NCBI GenBank assembly: GCA_028282385.1
Contig: JANQIB010000092.1
Span: forward strand, 1-62,654
Length of the DNA: 62,654 bases
Reading direction: 5' to 3'
Source of the DNA: Alphaproteobacteria bacterium
GTDB lineage: Bacteria; Pseudomonadota; Alphaproteobacteria; Micavibrionales; Micavibrionaceae
The notes under the pieces are model-generated. The model saw only the letters and a list, made by a program, of their open reading frames with translations, had not been told where the DNA came from and did no database searches. Below, piece after piece: positions 16,070 through 24,808 of the stretch; position 1 is the first letter of the stretch; every line of letters starts with the position of its first letter. The position numbers were made by a program, and so were the translations under genes.

Positions 16070-17628
16070 AAATATTTTTCCGGCAGGAAATCCGCATATT
16101 TTTTCCACCCTGCCACTCCGCTTTTATAAAGCGGTCTTTGCACCTGGGTCATGCTGGCCGTGCCGACCCGGCGCTTTGTTTCATGAAAGGACAGGCAGGA
16201 TTCTTCAAACTCTAATTCACAATGCTCCAAAAGTGCACGGGTCTGGGCTTCCTGGTTTTTGATGAGGTCTTCATACTGAAAGTCAAAAATTTGGCCGGGC
16301 AGAACGCGGTGCCAGTGTGCCATTAAATCTTTGTAAGAATCGTAATAATCACTCAGATCATCGAGACTGAAAGTAAAAGGAAGATCGTCTTTGAAATCAC
16401 TTTTGAAGTTTGAAAATAAAACATCACGTTTATCCCGCAGGCAATGAATGATTTTGGCTTTTGGAAACATCAGATGGATCAGGCCGGTAAACATAAAATT
16501 CTGCGGCATTTTATCGACAATGCGCGGCGCGGCCGTTGCAAATTCCTGAATCCGGTCAAGGTAAAGCTTTGCGCCGCTGCGAATATCTTCGGGTTTAAGG
16601 GCTTTCAGATCCCGCTCATAGCTGCCGCTCTTGCCAAGATTGAGCACATCTTTCTGGATGTAAGAAATAGTTTTTAATTCCCCGGCGCCAAAGACATTGC
16701 TGTGTGAAGCAAGGATTTGTTCCGTTAAGGAGGTTCCGGAGCGCGGCATGCCGATAATAAAAATCAGCTGCTCACCCTCCGGGCCGGCATTTTTATAAGA
16801 GTTTAAAAAATCCGGCGTGAAGGTTTTTTTGATTTGTTCGAAAATTGTGACCGTAACGCTGTGATCGTAAGGCATAACGGATCTTGCGTATTCATTTGCC
16901 GTTTTATAATGCCGGAAAGATTTTTCCGGATCTCCAAGACCCCTGTAAATAGTTGCCAGCGTGAAATGCAGGGTCGATTTCCCGCGCTCGTCTATGTCCG
17001 GGTGATCCAGCAACGTTTCAATTTGCCTGATATACGGGTCACTTTCAGTTTCGAAAGACCGGCAATCGACTAAAAGCTGGTAATGGTTTGCATTTAAAGG
17101 CACTTGTTCGATGAGTTTTTCCAGCATCTTTACGGCCTCTTCCCTGCGCCCGAGTTCAATCATCAGGTAAGCGAAATTTTCCTGCAGCACCGGGTCGTCC
17201 GGCGCTTTTTTCATTGCTTTACGAAGAAGCATTTCGGCTTCCCCGGTCTGACCGCTTTTAAACAGGGCATTAAATAAAACCGGGTAAAACGGCATGCAAT
17301 CTTCATCAATCTCCAGGCCGCGGCGGCAATAGTTTTCCGCCTGGCTGAAAAAGCCTTCTTCCATCAGGGCCGTACCCAAACCAAAACAGGCGCGGATATT
17401 GCCCGGGTCCAGCCCGATTGCTTTTTTAAACGCATCAATCGCTTCGTGTTTTTGACCCGCGCGCGCCAGTGCGACGCCAAGACGTTGATAGAGGGCGGCT
17501 TCTTCCGGGTGGTCCTTAATTGCCGCGCGTAAAACCGCGCAGGCCTGGTCAAAATGTTCCTGTTTAAGCAGGCCCTGAACCTGCTCTAACACCTCTTCGA
17601 CCGGATTTCCTGATTTCTGCGCATTCAT
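16060..17628 (-). CDS. TPR-repeat sulfotransferase
   Basis: A protein of about 522 residues. The first half has five or six tetratricopeptide repeats (for example AALYQRLGVALARAGQKHEA and NIRACFGLGTALMEEG). The second half is a PAPS-dependent sulfotransferase with the 5'-phosphosulfate loop GMPRSGTSLTEQIL and the 3'-phosphate-binding region IHCLRDKRDVLFSNF. The substrate is unknown, and TPR-sulfotransferases in bacteria often act on proteins or glycans. I prefer the ATG at 17628 to the ORF start at 17703. It overlaps alr by ten bases at the 3' end. Confidence 0.9.
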   Translation of the reverse strand: MNAQKSGNPVEEVLEQVQGLLKQEHFDQACAVLRAAIKDHPEEAALYQRLGVALARAGQKHEAIDAFKKAIGLDPGNIRACFGLGTALMEEGFFSQAENYCRRGLEIDEDCMPFYPVLFNALFKSGQTGEAEMLLRKAMKKAPDDPVLQENFAYLMIELGRREEAVKMLEKLIEQVPLNANHYQLLVDCRSFETESDPYIRQIETLLDHPDIDERGKSTLHFTLATIYRGLGDPEKSFRHYKTANEYARSVMPYDHSVTVTIFEQIKKTFTPDFLNSYKNAGPEGEQLIFIIGMPRSGTSLTEQILASHSNVFGAGELKTISYIQKDVLNLGKSGSYERDLKALKPEDIRSGAKLYLDRIQEFATAAPRIVDKMPQNFMFTGLIHLMFPKAKIIHCLRDKRDVLFSNFKSDFKDDLPFTFSLDDLSDYYDSYKDLMAHWHRVLPGQIFDFQYEDLIKNQEAQTRALLEHCELEFEESCLSFHETKRRVGTASMTQVQRPLYKSGVAGWKKYADFLPEKYFQD

Positions 17629-17723
17629 AATAGTTAAAACTATGCCATTATCTTCTGAAATCAGGCTATAGATAATTTTGCGGGGGGTTTTCACGGGAGC
17701 CAAAACAGGCTAATAATCTTTCA

Positions 17724-18542
17724 ATGAGTGACGCGGTTTTAAAAACAATTAAAAGCCTGCCGGACAGGTTTTTTAAAGTTTGTGAGACAATCGGGCGGAC
17801 GGTCCTGCTCTTTTTCAGCTCTGTCGGTCATTTATCCTATTTTACCGGCAAGGCGCTCAAACATGTTTTCAGCCCGCCCTGGTATCCACGGCTTTTGATC
17901 CGTCAATGCGTTGATATCGGCTATTACTCCCTGCCGGTTGTCGGCCTGACGGCCCTGTTTACCGGGATGGTGCTGGCGCTGCAAAGCTATACCGGTTTTA
18001 CCCGTTTTAATGCCGAAAGTGCGGTGGCGGCCGTGGTGGTTTTATCTGTCACGCGTGAGCTCGCGCCCGTTCTGGCGGGCTTGATGGTCGCAGGCCGTGT
18101 CGGCGCGGCGATTGCTGCAGAGATCGGGACGATGCGTGTGACTGAGCAAATTGATGCGCTCACCACCTTATCTGTGAACCCGTTTAAATATCTGATCGTA
18201 CCGCGCATTATTGCCGGGACGCTGATGCTGCCCGTGCTGGTTTTGATCGGGGATATTATCGGGGTCTTTGGCGGTTATATTGTCAGTATTTATACGCTTG
18301 GTTTTTCACCGGGAAGTTACCTCACACAAACCTGGGATATTCTGGAGCGCATGGATGTAATCTCCGGTCTGTGGAAGGCGTCTGCCTTTGGTTTTATCGT
18401 CACTTTGATGGGCTGTTATCACGGCTTTAATTCCGGGCGCGGGGCGCAGGGGGTCGGCGCGGCGACAACGTATGCCGTTGTCTCTGCTTCTATTTTGATT
18501 CTCGTCAGCAACTTCCTCTTAACGAAACTGTTTTTCTCATGA
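17724..18542 (+). CDS. mlaE: Lipid asymmetry ABC transporter permease MlaE
   Basis: A 272-residue inner-membrane permease of the Mla system, which moves phospholipids between the inner and outer membranes. It has several membrane helices and the family core TRELAPVLAGLMVAGRVGAAIAAE followed by INALT-type TEQIDALTTLSVNP. Its stop overlaps the mlaF start by four bases (ATGA). The matching MlaD is at 58236-58724. No mlaB or mlaC is seen in the window. Confidence 0.94.
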   Translation: MSDAVLKTIKSLPDRFFKVCETIGRTVLLFFSSVGHLSYFTGKALKHVFSPPWYPRLLIRQCVDIGYYSLPVVGLTALFTGMVLALQSYTGFTRFNAESAVAAVVVLSVTRELAPVLAGLMVAGRVGAAIAAEIGTMRVTEQIDALTTLSVNPFKYLIVPRIIAGTLMLPVLVLIGDIIGVFGGYIVSIYTLGFSPGSYLTQTWDILERMDVISGLWKASAFGFIVTLMGCYHGFNSGRGAQGVGAATTYAVVSASILILVSNFLLTKLFFS

Positions 18543-19330
18543 GTGCAACTGAAAGCCAGACAATGATTGAAATGCAGGGGGTTTATAAAGCCTTTGGGGA
18601 AAAGGTTGTCCTTGACGGGGTCGATCTGAATGTTGGCAAAGGCCAATCATTAGTGATTATTGGCGGGTCTGGGTCCGGGAAGTCCGTGATGCTCAAATGT
18701 ATTCTCGGTATTTTGCAAGCCAATAGCGGGTTAATTAAGGTTGACGGCAAAGAAACAAAAAAGATGAATGCCCGTGAGCAGAATAAAATGATGAACCGCT
18801 TCGGGATGTTATTTCAGGGCGGGGCGTTGTTTGACTCTCTTAAAATCTGGGAAAATGTGGCCTTCGGCCTGATCCATGCCAAAAAAATGGACCGTGAGGA
18901 AGCGCGCGATATCGCCGTTCAGAAATTAAAACAGGTTGGACTGGCCCCGCAGGTGGCGGACCTTCATCCGGCAGAATTGTCCGGCGGGATGCAAAAACGG
19001 GTCGGCCTTGCGCGCGCTATTGCGACAACGCCTGAAATTATTTTCTTTGATGAGCCGACAACGGGCTTAGATCCCATCATGGCCGATGTGATTAATGACC
19101 TGATTGTTGATTGTGTGAAAGATCTTGGTGCGACGGCTTTAACAATCACGCATGATATGGCGTGTGCCCGGAAAATCGCCGACCATGTAGCAATGATTTA
19201 TGAGGGCAAGATTATCTGGCATGGTTCGGTTCATGCGCTGGATAATTCCGGCAATCCTTATGTCGATCAGTTCATTCACGGCCGCGCCGACGGCCCGATC
19301 ACCAAGCATGCCGACTTCAAGGCGGCTTAG
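18539..19330 (+). CDS. mlaF: Lipid asymmetry ABC transporter ATPase MlaF
   Basis: A 263-residue ABC ATPase partner of MlaE. Walker A is GGSGSGKSV, the signature is LSGGMQKRV, Walker B is IIFFDEPTTGLDP and the H-loop is ALTITHDM. The start overlaps the mlaE stop (ATGA), so translation is probably coupled. A palindromic repeat lies directly after the stop and may end the unit. Confidence 0.95.
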   Translation: MSATESQTMIEMQGVYKAFGEKVVLDGVDLNVGKGQSLVIIGGSGSGKSVMLKCILGILQANSGLIKVDGKETKKMNAREQNKMMNRFGMLFQGGALFDSLKIWENVAFGLIHAKKMDREEARDIAVQKLKQVGLAPQVADLHPAELSGGMQKRVGLARAIATTPEIIFFDEPTTGLDPIMADVINDLIVDCVKDLGATALTITHDMACARKIADHVAMIYEGKIIWHGSVHALDNSGNPYVDQFIHGRADGPITKHADFKAA

Positions 19331-19338
19331 GCTTTCAT

Positions 19339-19418
19339 CGTTTCACGCCGGCTACGTTGCTGCGTCGCTCATGTAGGTTTTCTACATTTCGCTCCTTGCG
19401 CCTGCCCGGCATAAAACG
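19339..19418. repeat. Palindromic intergenic repeat, family 1, copy B
   Basis: Outer arms CGTTT..GCCGG and CCGGC..AAACG and inner hairpin ATGTAG/CTACAT flank the cores GTTGCTGCGTCGCTC and TTCGCTCCTTGCGCCTG. It lies right after mlaF. Confidence 0.7.
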
Positions 19419-19491
19419 CTGTTTGCCTATATCCCTGCCAACTTTTGATTGCGCCTTTTAATCGCCCAAAAGCTGGGGTATAAACGCCTCC

Positions 19492-22191
19492 ATGCGCTGG
19501 CTGTGGATGAGCATAATGGCATTGGTTTCGATCGGGTTTATCGCCGGAATTTCGGGCGTGGCCTTTATCGGCTATATGATCAACCATTACTCGCAAGGCC
19601 TGCCGGACTACTCCCAGCTTAAAGAATATGAGCCGCCGATTGTCAGCCGGATTTATGCCGGGGACGGGCGGCTTCTCGCCGAATATGCGCAGGAACGCCG
19701 GATTTTTGTGCCGATTGAAATTATTCCCGATCACGTGAAGAACGCTTTCCTGTCCGCGGAAGACAAGAATTTCTATACCCATCCGGGGGTGGATTTCATG
19801 GCTGTGGCCCGCGCGGTTGTTGTGAACCTGAAAAACCGGGGCAGCGGGCGGCGGCTGGTTGGTGCTTCAACCATTACCCAGCAGGTGGCCAAAAACTTCC
19901 TGCTGACCAATGAAGTGTCCTATGAGCGGAAAATCAAGGAAGCGATTTTAGCGTTCCGGATGGAAAAGGCGCTGTCCAAGGATCAGCTGCTTGAACTTTA
20001 TATGAATGAGATTTACCTCGGCCAGCGCGCTTATGGTGTGGCGGCGGCGGCGCTGACTTATTTCGATAAATCACTGGAAGATTTGAGTGCCGCGGAAGCA
20101 GCTTACCTGGCCGCACTGCCGAAAGCGCCGAATAATTACCATCCTGTGCGTCATCACGACGCAGCGCGCGCGCGTCGGGACTGGGTCGTCGGGCGGATGG
20201 AAGAAGACGGGCATATTACTGAAGGACAGGCTGAGCTTGCCAAAGCCGCGCCCCTGATGATGAAAGAAGGGGATGAGTCGGGCGTTGTCAGCGCGCCTTA
20301 TTTTGCCGAAGAAGTGCGCCGCGAGATTGTTAAAAAATACGGCGATGAGTCTCTCTACCAGGGCGGTCTTGCTGTGCGGACATCGGTTGATCCGTATTTG
20401 CAGGAAGCCGCAACAAAGGCGCTGCGTGATGGTTTAACAGCTTATGACCGGCGGCATGGTTATCGCGGGCCGGTGGCTAGGATTGAAACATTTGACAGCT
20501 GGGCAGACAAGCTGGCGAAGACTGAACACCCGGATGACTTGCTGGCCGGCTGGCGGCTCGCGCTGGTGCTGGAAGTGAGTGATGGCAAAGCCGTGATTGG
20601 CTTTGAAGATAAATCAAAAGCGGACCTGCCTTTGCAGGGTCTTGCCTGGGCGCGTAAATGCATCATGGAATGTTACGGGCTTGGCCCGGAAATTACCTCG
20701 GCAAAGCAGGTTGTAAAGAAAGGTGATGTTATTATCGCCGAAAAAACAAAGTCGAAAAATGCGGATGAAGAAGCGTACGCCTTGCGGCAAATCCCGGCGG
20801 TGCAGGGGGCGATTATTGCGATTGACCCACATACAGGGCGCGTCCTGGCGATGCAGGGCGGGTGGAGATCAGGCATTTCCTCGTTTAACCGGGCTACGCA
20901 GGCCAAACGCCAGCCGGGCTCAGCCTTTAAGCCGTTTGTTTATTTGAGCGCGCTGGATGAAGGGTTTACACCGGCCACACGGGTTTTGGATGCGCCATTT
21001 GTGATTGAACAGGCGCCGGGCGATTTTTGGCGGCCGAAAAATTATTCGGGCGAATTTTACGGGCCAACCCCGATCCGGGTCGGCGTGGAAAAATCCAGGA
21101 ACCTGATGACGGTGCGTCTGGCCGATCATGTCAGCATGGAAAAGGTTGTTGACCTGGCTGAAAAGTTCGGCATTGCCGAAGAAATGAAACCGTTCCTATC
21201 TTATGCGCTGGGCGCCGGGGAAACGACTTTGCTGCGCCTGACGGCTGCTTACGGCATGCTGGTCAATGGCGGAAAACAGATCAAACCAACCTTTATCGAC
21301 CGGGTGCAGGACCGCTGGGGGGAGACGGTCTTTGCCCATGATGACCGGCCCTGCCCAAATTGCGGCGACCTGATCCGCTGGGATGGGCAGGATGTTCCCG
21401 AAGTGCCGGATGAGCGCGCGCAGATTGCCGATCCGCGCACGGCTTACCAGATTGTCTCGATCCTTGAAGGGGTGATTGAACGCGGAACAGGGGTTCGTTT
21501 AAAAGCGCTGGGCCGGCCCTTGGGCGGAAAGACGGGCACGACGAATGAATCCAAAGATGCCTGGTTTATCGGTTTTTCCCCCGATCTTGTGGCCGGTGTT
21601 TTTGTCGGTTTTGATGATCCCAAATCGCTTGGCAAACGCGAAACCGGTTCGCAGGCTGCCGCGCCGATTTTCGGGGCTTTTATGAAAGAAGCGCTAAAAG
21701 ATGTCTCGCCAACCCCGTTCCGGATTCCGCCGGGCGTAAAACTCATCCGGGTCAATGCCAAGACAGGCCGGACCGCAATGCCGGGCGATGCGAATGTCAT
21801 CTGGGAGGCTTTTGTTCCGGGGACGGAGCCCAATGTCGATAATTTTGTCCTGGATACCAGTGTGATTTCAGGCGGGCAGGCGCTCGATCCATATGGGGAA
21901 GACCCGTATGGATACGGCCAGTTTGGCTATGGCGATTACAGCTATGAAAGCTTTGACTCAATGACAGGCGGGGCCCAGCCGGTCTATAATCAGGGCGGAG
22001 TTGAGCTCTATGAAACGAATGACCCGATGACCTCTTTCAGCAATTCCCGCGGCCTTCCTTCCCCTTCTGCCGGGCAGGACAATCTCCCCGGTTTCGGGGA
22101 CCGCCGTCCGCGGGTTCAAAAGCCTGTTCCTTCACCATCGCAGCCCCCAACGACAGACCCCTCTTTAAGCGGTACTGGCGGCTTGTACTAG
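19492..22191 (+). CDS. mrcA: Class A penicillin-binding protein (PBP1A/MrcA type)
   Basis: An 899-residue bifunctional peptidoglycan synthase. An N-terminal membrane anchor (IMALVSIGFIAGISGVAFIG) is followed by the GT51 glycosyltransferase domain (AEDKNFYTHPGVD, ASTITQQVAKN) and the transpeptidase domain with the serine in GSAFKP, an SRN motif (KSRNLMT) and KTGT. An OB-like insert in the middle is typical of PBP1A. The tail is unusual. It is rich in Tyr and Gly (DPYGEDPYGYGQFGYGDY), then Pro and Ser, and probably extends into the periplasm as a disordered stretch. Confidence 0.95.
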   Translation: MRWLWMSIMALVSIGFIAGISGVAFIGYMINHYSQGLPDYSQLKEYEPPIVSRIYAGDGRLLAEYAQERRIFVPIEIIPDHVKNAFLSAEDKNFYTHPGVDFMAVARAVVVNLKNRGSGRRLVGASTITQQVAKNFLLTNEVSYERKIKEAILAFRMEKALSKDQLLELYMNEIYLGQRAYGVAAAALTYFDKSLEDLSAAEAAYLAALPKAPNNYHPVRHHDAARARRDWVVGRMEEDGHITEGQAELAKAAPLMMKEGDESGVVSAPYFAEEVRREIVKKYGDESLYQGGLAVRTSVDPYLQEAATKALRDGLTAYDRRHGYRGPVARIETFDSWADKLAKTEHPDDLLAGWRLALVLEVSDGKAVIGFEDKSKADLPLQGLAWARKCIMECYGLGPEITSAKQVVKKGDVIIAEKTKSKNADEEAYALRQIPAVQGAIIAIDPHTGRVLAMQGGWRSGISSFNRATQAKRQPGSAFKPFVYLSALDEGFTPATRVLDAPFVIEQAPGDFWRPKNYSGEFYGPTPIRVGVEKSRNLMTVRLADHVSMEKVVDLAEKFGIAEEMKPFLSYALGAGETTLLRLTAAYGMLVNGGKQIKPTFIDRVQDRWGETVFAHDDRPCPNCGDLIRWDGQDVPEVPDERAQIADPRTAYQIVSILEGVIERGTGVRLKALGRPLGGKTGTTNESKDAWFIGFSPDLVAGVFVGFDDPKSLGKRETGSQAAAPIFGAFMKEALKDVSPTPFRIPPGVKLIRVNAKTGRTAMPGDANVIWEAFVPGTEPNVDNFVLDTSVISGGQALDPYGEDPYGYGQFGYGDYSYESFDSMTGGAQPVYNQGGVELYETNDPMTSFSNSRGLPSPSAGQDNLPGFGDRRPRVQKPVPSPSQPPTTDPSLSGTGGLY

Positions 22192-22218
22192 CCTATGATT
22201 TCCGCTATTTAAGTGCCC

Positions 22219-22659
22219 ATGACAAAAAAGCAGAATTTTCATGAAAGCTTTGCCGAGCATGATGAGGTCAAAGGCCCGTCAAATAAGAATTTCGGCTATA
22301 CGGTTGGCGGGATTTTCGGCGCGATCGGTTTGATTAAAACGCTGATTGTCGGGCATATCAGCATCCTGGCCATGATCTTTTTCGGCCTGTGCGCCGTTTT
22401 GGCCGGCGGCGCGGCGTTAAAGCCGGATCTTTTAACGCCTTTAAACAAGGCCTGGATGAAGCTGGCGGTGATCTTATTCCATATCGTCAACCCGGTCATC
22501 ATGTTCTTAATGTATGTGATCTGTTTTGTGCCGGCGGGGCTAATTATGAAGATTGTCGGTTACGATCCGATGCGCCGGAAATTTGATAAAGAAGCAAAAA
22601 CTTACTGGATTGAAAAGAATGAGACGGATATCGAAAACCCGATGCGATATCAATTTTAG
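22219..22659 (+). CDS. SxtJ family membrane protein
   Basis: A 146-residue protein with about three hydrophobic segments (GGIFGAIGLIKTLIVG, ILAMIFFGLCAVLAGGAAL, IMFLMYVICFVPAGLIMKIVG). The pattern and the late motif GLIMKIVGYDPMRRKFD with a WIEK-type tail fit the SxtJ family found beside carbamoyltransferases. The ATG at 22219 is preferred over the GTG at 22213. Function unknown, probably a membrane partner of the carbamoyltransferase at 22943. Confidence 0.78.
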   Translation: MTKKQNFHESFAEHDEVKGPSNKNFGYTVGGIFGAIGLIKTLIVGHISILAMIFFGLCAVLAGGAALKPDLLTPLNKAWMKLAVILFHIVNPVIMFLMYVICFVPAGLIMKIVGYDPMRRKFDKEAKTYWIEKNETDIENPMRYQF

Positions 22660-22666
22660 GTTTAAT

Positions 22667-22756
22667 GTCATCCCGGACGACCGAAGGGAGATCCGGGATC
22701 TTAAAGGCTGATTAAAAAAGATCCCGGATAAACACTGATGTGTTTTCCGGGATGAC
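22667..22756. repeat. GTCATCCCGG-type palindromic element
   Basis: Outer arms GTCATCCCGG and CCGGGATGAC pair perfectly, and inner arms ATCCGGGATCTT (22691) and AAGATCCCGGAT (22719) add a second stem. This is the style of palindrome widespread in Rickettsia and other alphaproteobacteria. It lies between the SxtJ and DUF5989 genes, inside what is probably a single operon. Confidence 0.8.
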
Positions 22757-22776
22757 AAGAGAGGAAAAAAAGAAAG

Positions 22777-22926
22777 ATGGAATTTTTTAAAGAGCTCTGG
22801 ATGTTTTTAAAAGTACGCAAGAAATTCTGGCTGATGCCGATTTTAATCATCATGGTGCTGTTTGGCGGCTTGATCGTCCTGTCGAAAGGCTCTGCCGTTG
22901 CACCGTTTATTTATACAGTATTTTAA
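22777..22926 (+). CDS. DUF5989 family small membrane protein
   Basis: A 49-residue protein starting MEFFKELWMFLKVRKKFWL with one membrane segment (PILIIMVLFGGLIVL). It is small enough to be missed by ordinary length cutoffs, but its sequence fits DUF5989, which is often found between SxtJ-like and carbamoyltransferase genes. GAGAGGAAAAAAAG lies before the ATG as a ribosome binding site. It is separated from the carbamoyltransferase by 16 bases. Confidence 0.8.
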   Translation: MEFFKELWMFLKVRKKFWLMPILIIMVLFGGLIVLSKGSAVAPFIYTVF

Positions 22927-22942
22927 TCCGGGTTTTTAAAAC

Positions 22943-24805
22943 ATGATCATTCTGGGGATTTCAGCATTTTACCATGACAGCGCTGCGGCGCTCATCAAGG
23001 ACGGCGATATTCTGGCCGCTGCTCAGGAAGAACGCTTTACGCGCGTGAAGCACGATGCCGGATTTCCCAGGGAAGCGATCTGTTTTTGCCTGGGGCAGGC
23101 GGGCGTGTCCATTGAAGAGGTTGATCATATCGTCTTTTTTGAAAAGCCGTTTGTGAAGTTTGAACGGCTTTTGGAAACCTACCTGGCCTTTGCACCGCGC
23201 GGCTTTAAATCATTTAAAACGGCAATGCCGCTCTGGCTTAAAGAAAAGCTGTTTCAAAAATCGATGCTGACGGATTTCCTGGCGGAGCTGGAAGAAGAAA
23301 AACCATCCAAGGCACTGAAGAAAAAACTCAAAAGCAAATTGCTTTTTGCCGAGCATCACCAAAGCCATGCGGCGAGCGCATTTTTCCCGTCTCCTTATGA
23401 AGAAGCCGTGATCCTGACGATGGACGGAGTCGGCGAATGGGCCGCAGCGTCTGTTGGCGTTGGGAAAGGCAATGACCTTAAAATTGAAAAAGAGATCCTG
23501 TTTCCGCATTCCCTTGGCCTGCTCTATTCCGCCTTTACCTACTATACGGGTTTTAAGGTTAATTCCGGGGAATATAAGGTAATGGGCCTCGCCCCTTACG
23601 GTGAGCCGAAATATAAAGATGCGATTTTAGAGCATTTGATTGATGTAAAAGAAGACGGGTCTTTCCGTTTAAATATGGAGTATTTTGATTTTGCCACCGG
23701 CCTGACGATGACGACGTCCAAATTTGATGAGGTTTTTGGTGGTCCGCCGCGCACCGGCGAAAGCCAGATCACCCAGCGGGAAATGGATCTGGCGGCTTCT
23801 GTGCAGGCGGTGACCGAAGAAGTTATGGACCGGATGGTCAAATCCCTGTCCGAAGACTATAAGGGTATCGAAAATCTTTGCCTGGCGGGCGGCGTGGCGC
23901 TGAACTGTGTCGCGAACGGTAAAATTTTAAAGAGAAATTATTTTAAGAATATCTGGGTTCAACCTGCCGCCGGGGATGCCGGCGGCGCTTTGGGAGCCGC
24001 GCTCGCGGCTTATTACATTCACCTGAATGGGGAGCGCAAGGCAACAAACCAGACGGATGCGATGAAAGGATCTTACCTTGGCCCGGTTTTTGACGATAGT
24101 GAAATTGAACAGCGTCTAACTGCGGCCGGGGCAAAATTCAAACGTCATGCAAATGATGAGGATGTTGTTGAGCTAACGGCCAAGGCGCTGGCGGATGAAA
24201 AAGCCATTGGCTGGTTCCAAGGCCGGATGGAATTCGGACCGCGGGCGTTAGGCGGACGGTCTATTATCGGCGATGCGCGCAGCCCGTCTATGCAAAAAAC
24301 CCTGAATCTCAAAGTCAAATATCGTGAATCTTTCCGGCCCTTTGCGCCGTCTGTTCTGCGCGATGATGTGAATGAGTGGTTTAACCTCGATTACGATAGT
24401 CCGTATATGCTGCTGGTCGCGCCGGTTAATGATAATAAATGCAAGGATATGAGCGAAGAACAGAAAGCCCTGTTCGGGATTGAAAAACTGAATGTCCCCC
24501 GCTCTGACATTCCGGCGGTTACGCATGTTGATTATTCCGCGCGCGTTCAGACCGTGCACAAGCAGACGAACCCGAAATACCATGCGCTAATCTCAAAGTT
24601 CAAAGACCTGACGGGATGCCCGGTGATTGTAAACACATCTTTTAACGTGCGCGGTGAACCGATTGTCTGCACACCTGAAGATGCGTTTAAATGTTTTATG
24701 GGCACGGAGCTGGATATGCTGGTTGTCGGAAACTGCGTTCTTTACAAGGAAGAACAGGATCAAAAGCTTGCGCAGGATTATAAAGACGCTTTTGAACTGG
24801 ATTAA
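22943..24805 (+). CDS. Carbamoyltransferase (SxtI/NodU/CmcH family)
   Basis: A 620-residue enzyme that transfers a carbamoyl group from carbamoyl phosphate to a hydroxyl of a metabolite or glycan. The N-terminal Kae1-like domain has MIILGISAFYHDSAAAL and the metal-binding HHQSHAASAFFPS near residue 138, with GVALNCVANGKI later. The C-terminal domain begins near FGPRALGGRSI and contains ESFRPFAPSVL. The substrate is unknown. It shares the strand and close spacing (16 and 3 bases) with the DUF5989 and SGNH genes. Confidence 0.93.
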   Translation: MIILGISAFYHDSAAALIKDGDILAAAQEERFTRVKHDAGFPREAICFCLGQAGVSIEEVDHIVFFEKPFVKFERLLETYLAFAPRGFKSFKTAMPLWLKEKLFQKSMLTDFLAELEEEKPSKALKKKLKSKLLFAEHHQSHAASAFFPSPYEEAVILTMDGVGEWAAASVGVGKGNDLKIEKEILFPHSLGLLYSAFTYYTGFKVNSGEYKVMGLAPYGEPKYKDAILEHLIDVKEDGSFRLNMEYFDFATGLTMTTSKFDEVFGGPPRTGESQITQREMDLAASVQAVTEEVMDRMVKSLSEDYKGIENLCLAGGVALNCVANGKILKRNYFKNIWVQPAAGDAGGALGAALAAYYIHLNGERKATNQTDAMKGSYLGPVFDDSEIEQRLTAAGAKFKRHANDEDVVELTAKALADEKAIGWFQGRMEFGPRALGGRSIIGDARSPSMQKTLNLKVKYRESFRPFAPSVLRDDVNEWFNLDYDSPYMLLVAPVNDNKCKDMSEEQKALFGIEKLNVPRSDIPAVTHVDYSARVQTVHKQTNPKYHALISKFKDLTGCPVIVNTSFNVRGEPIVCTPEDAFKCFMGTELDMLVVGNCVLYKEEQDQKLAQDYKDAFELD

Positions 24806-24808
24806 ACA

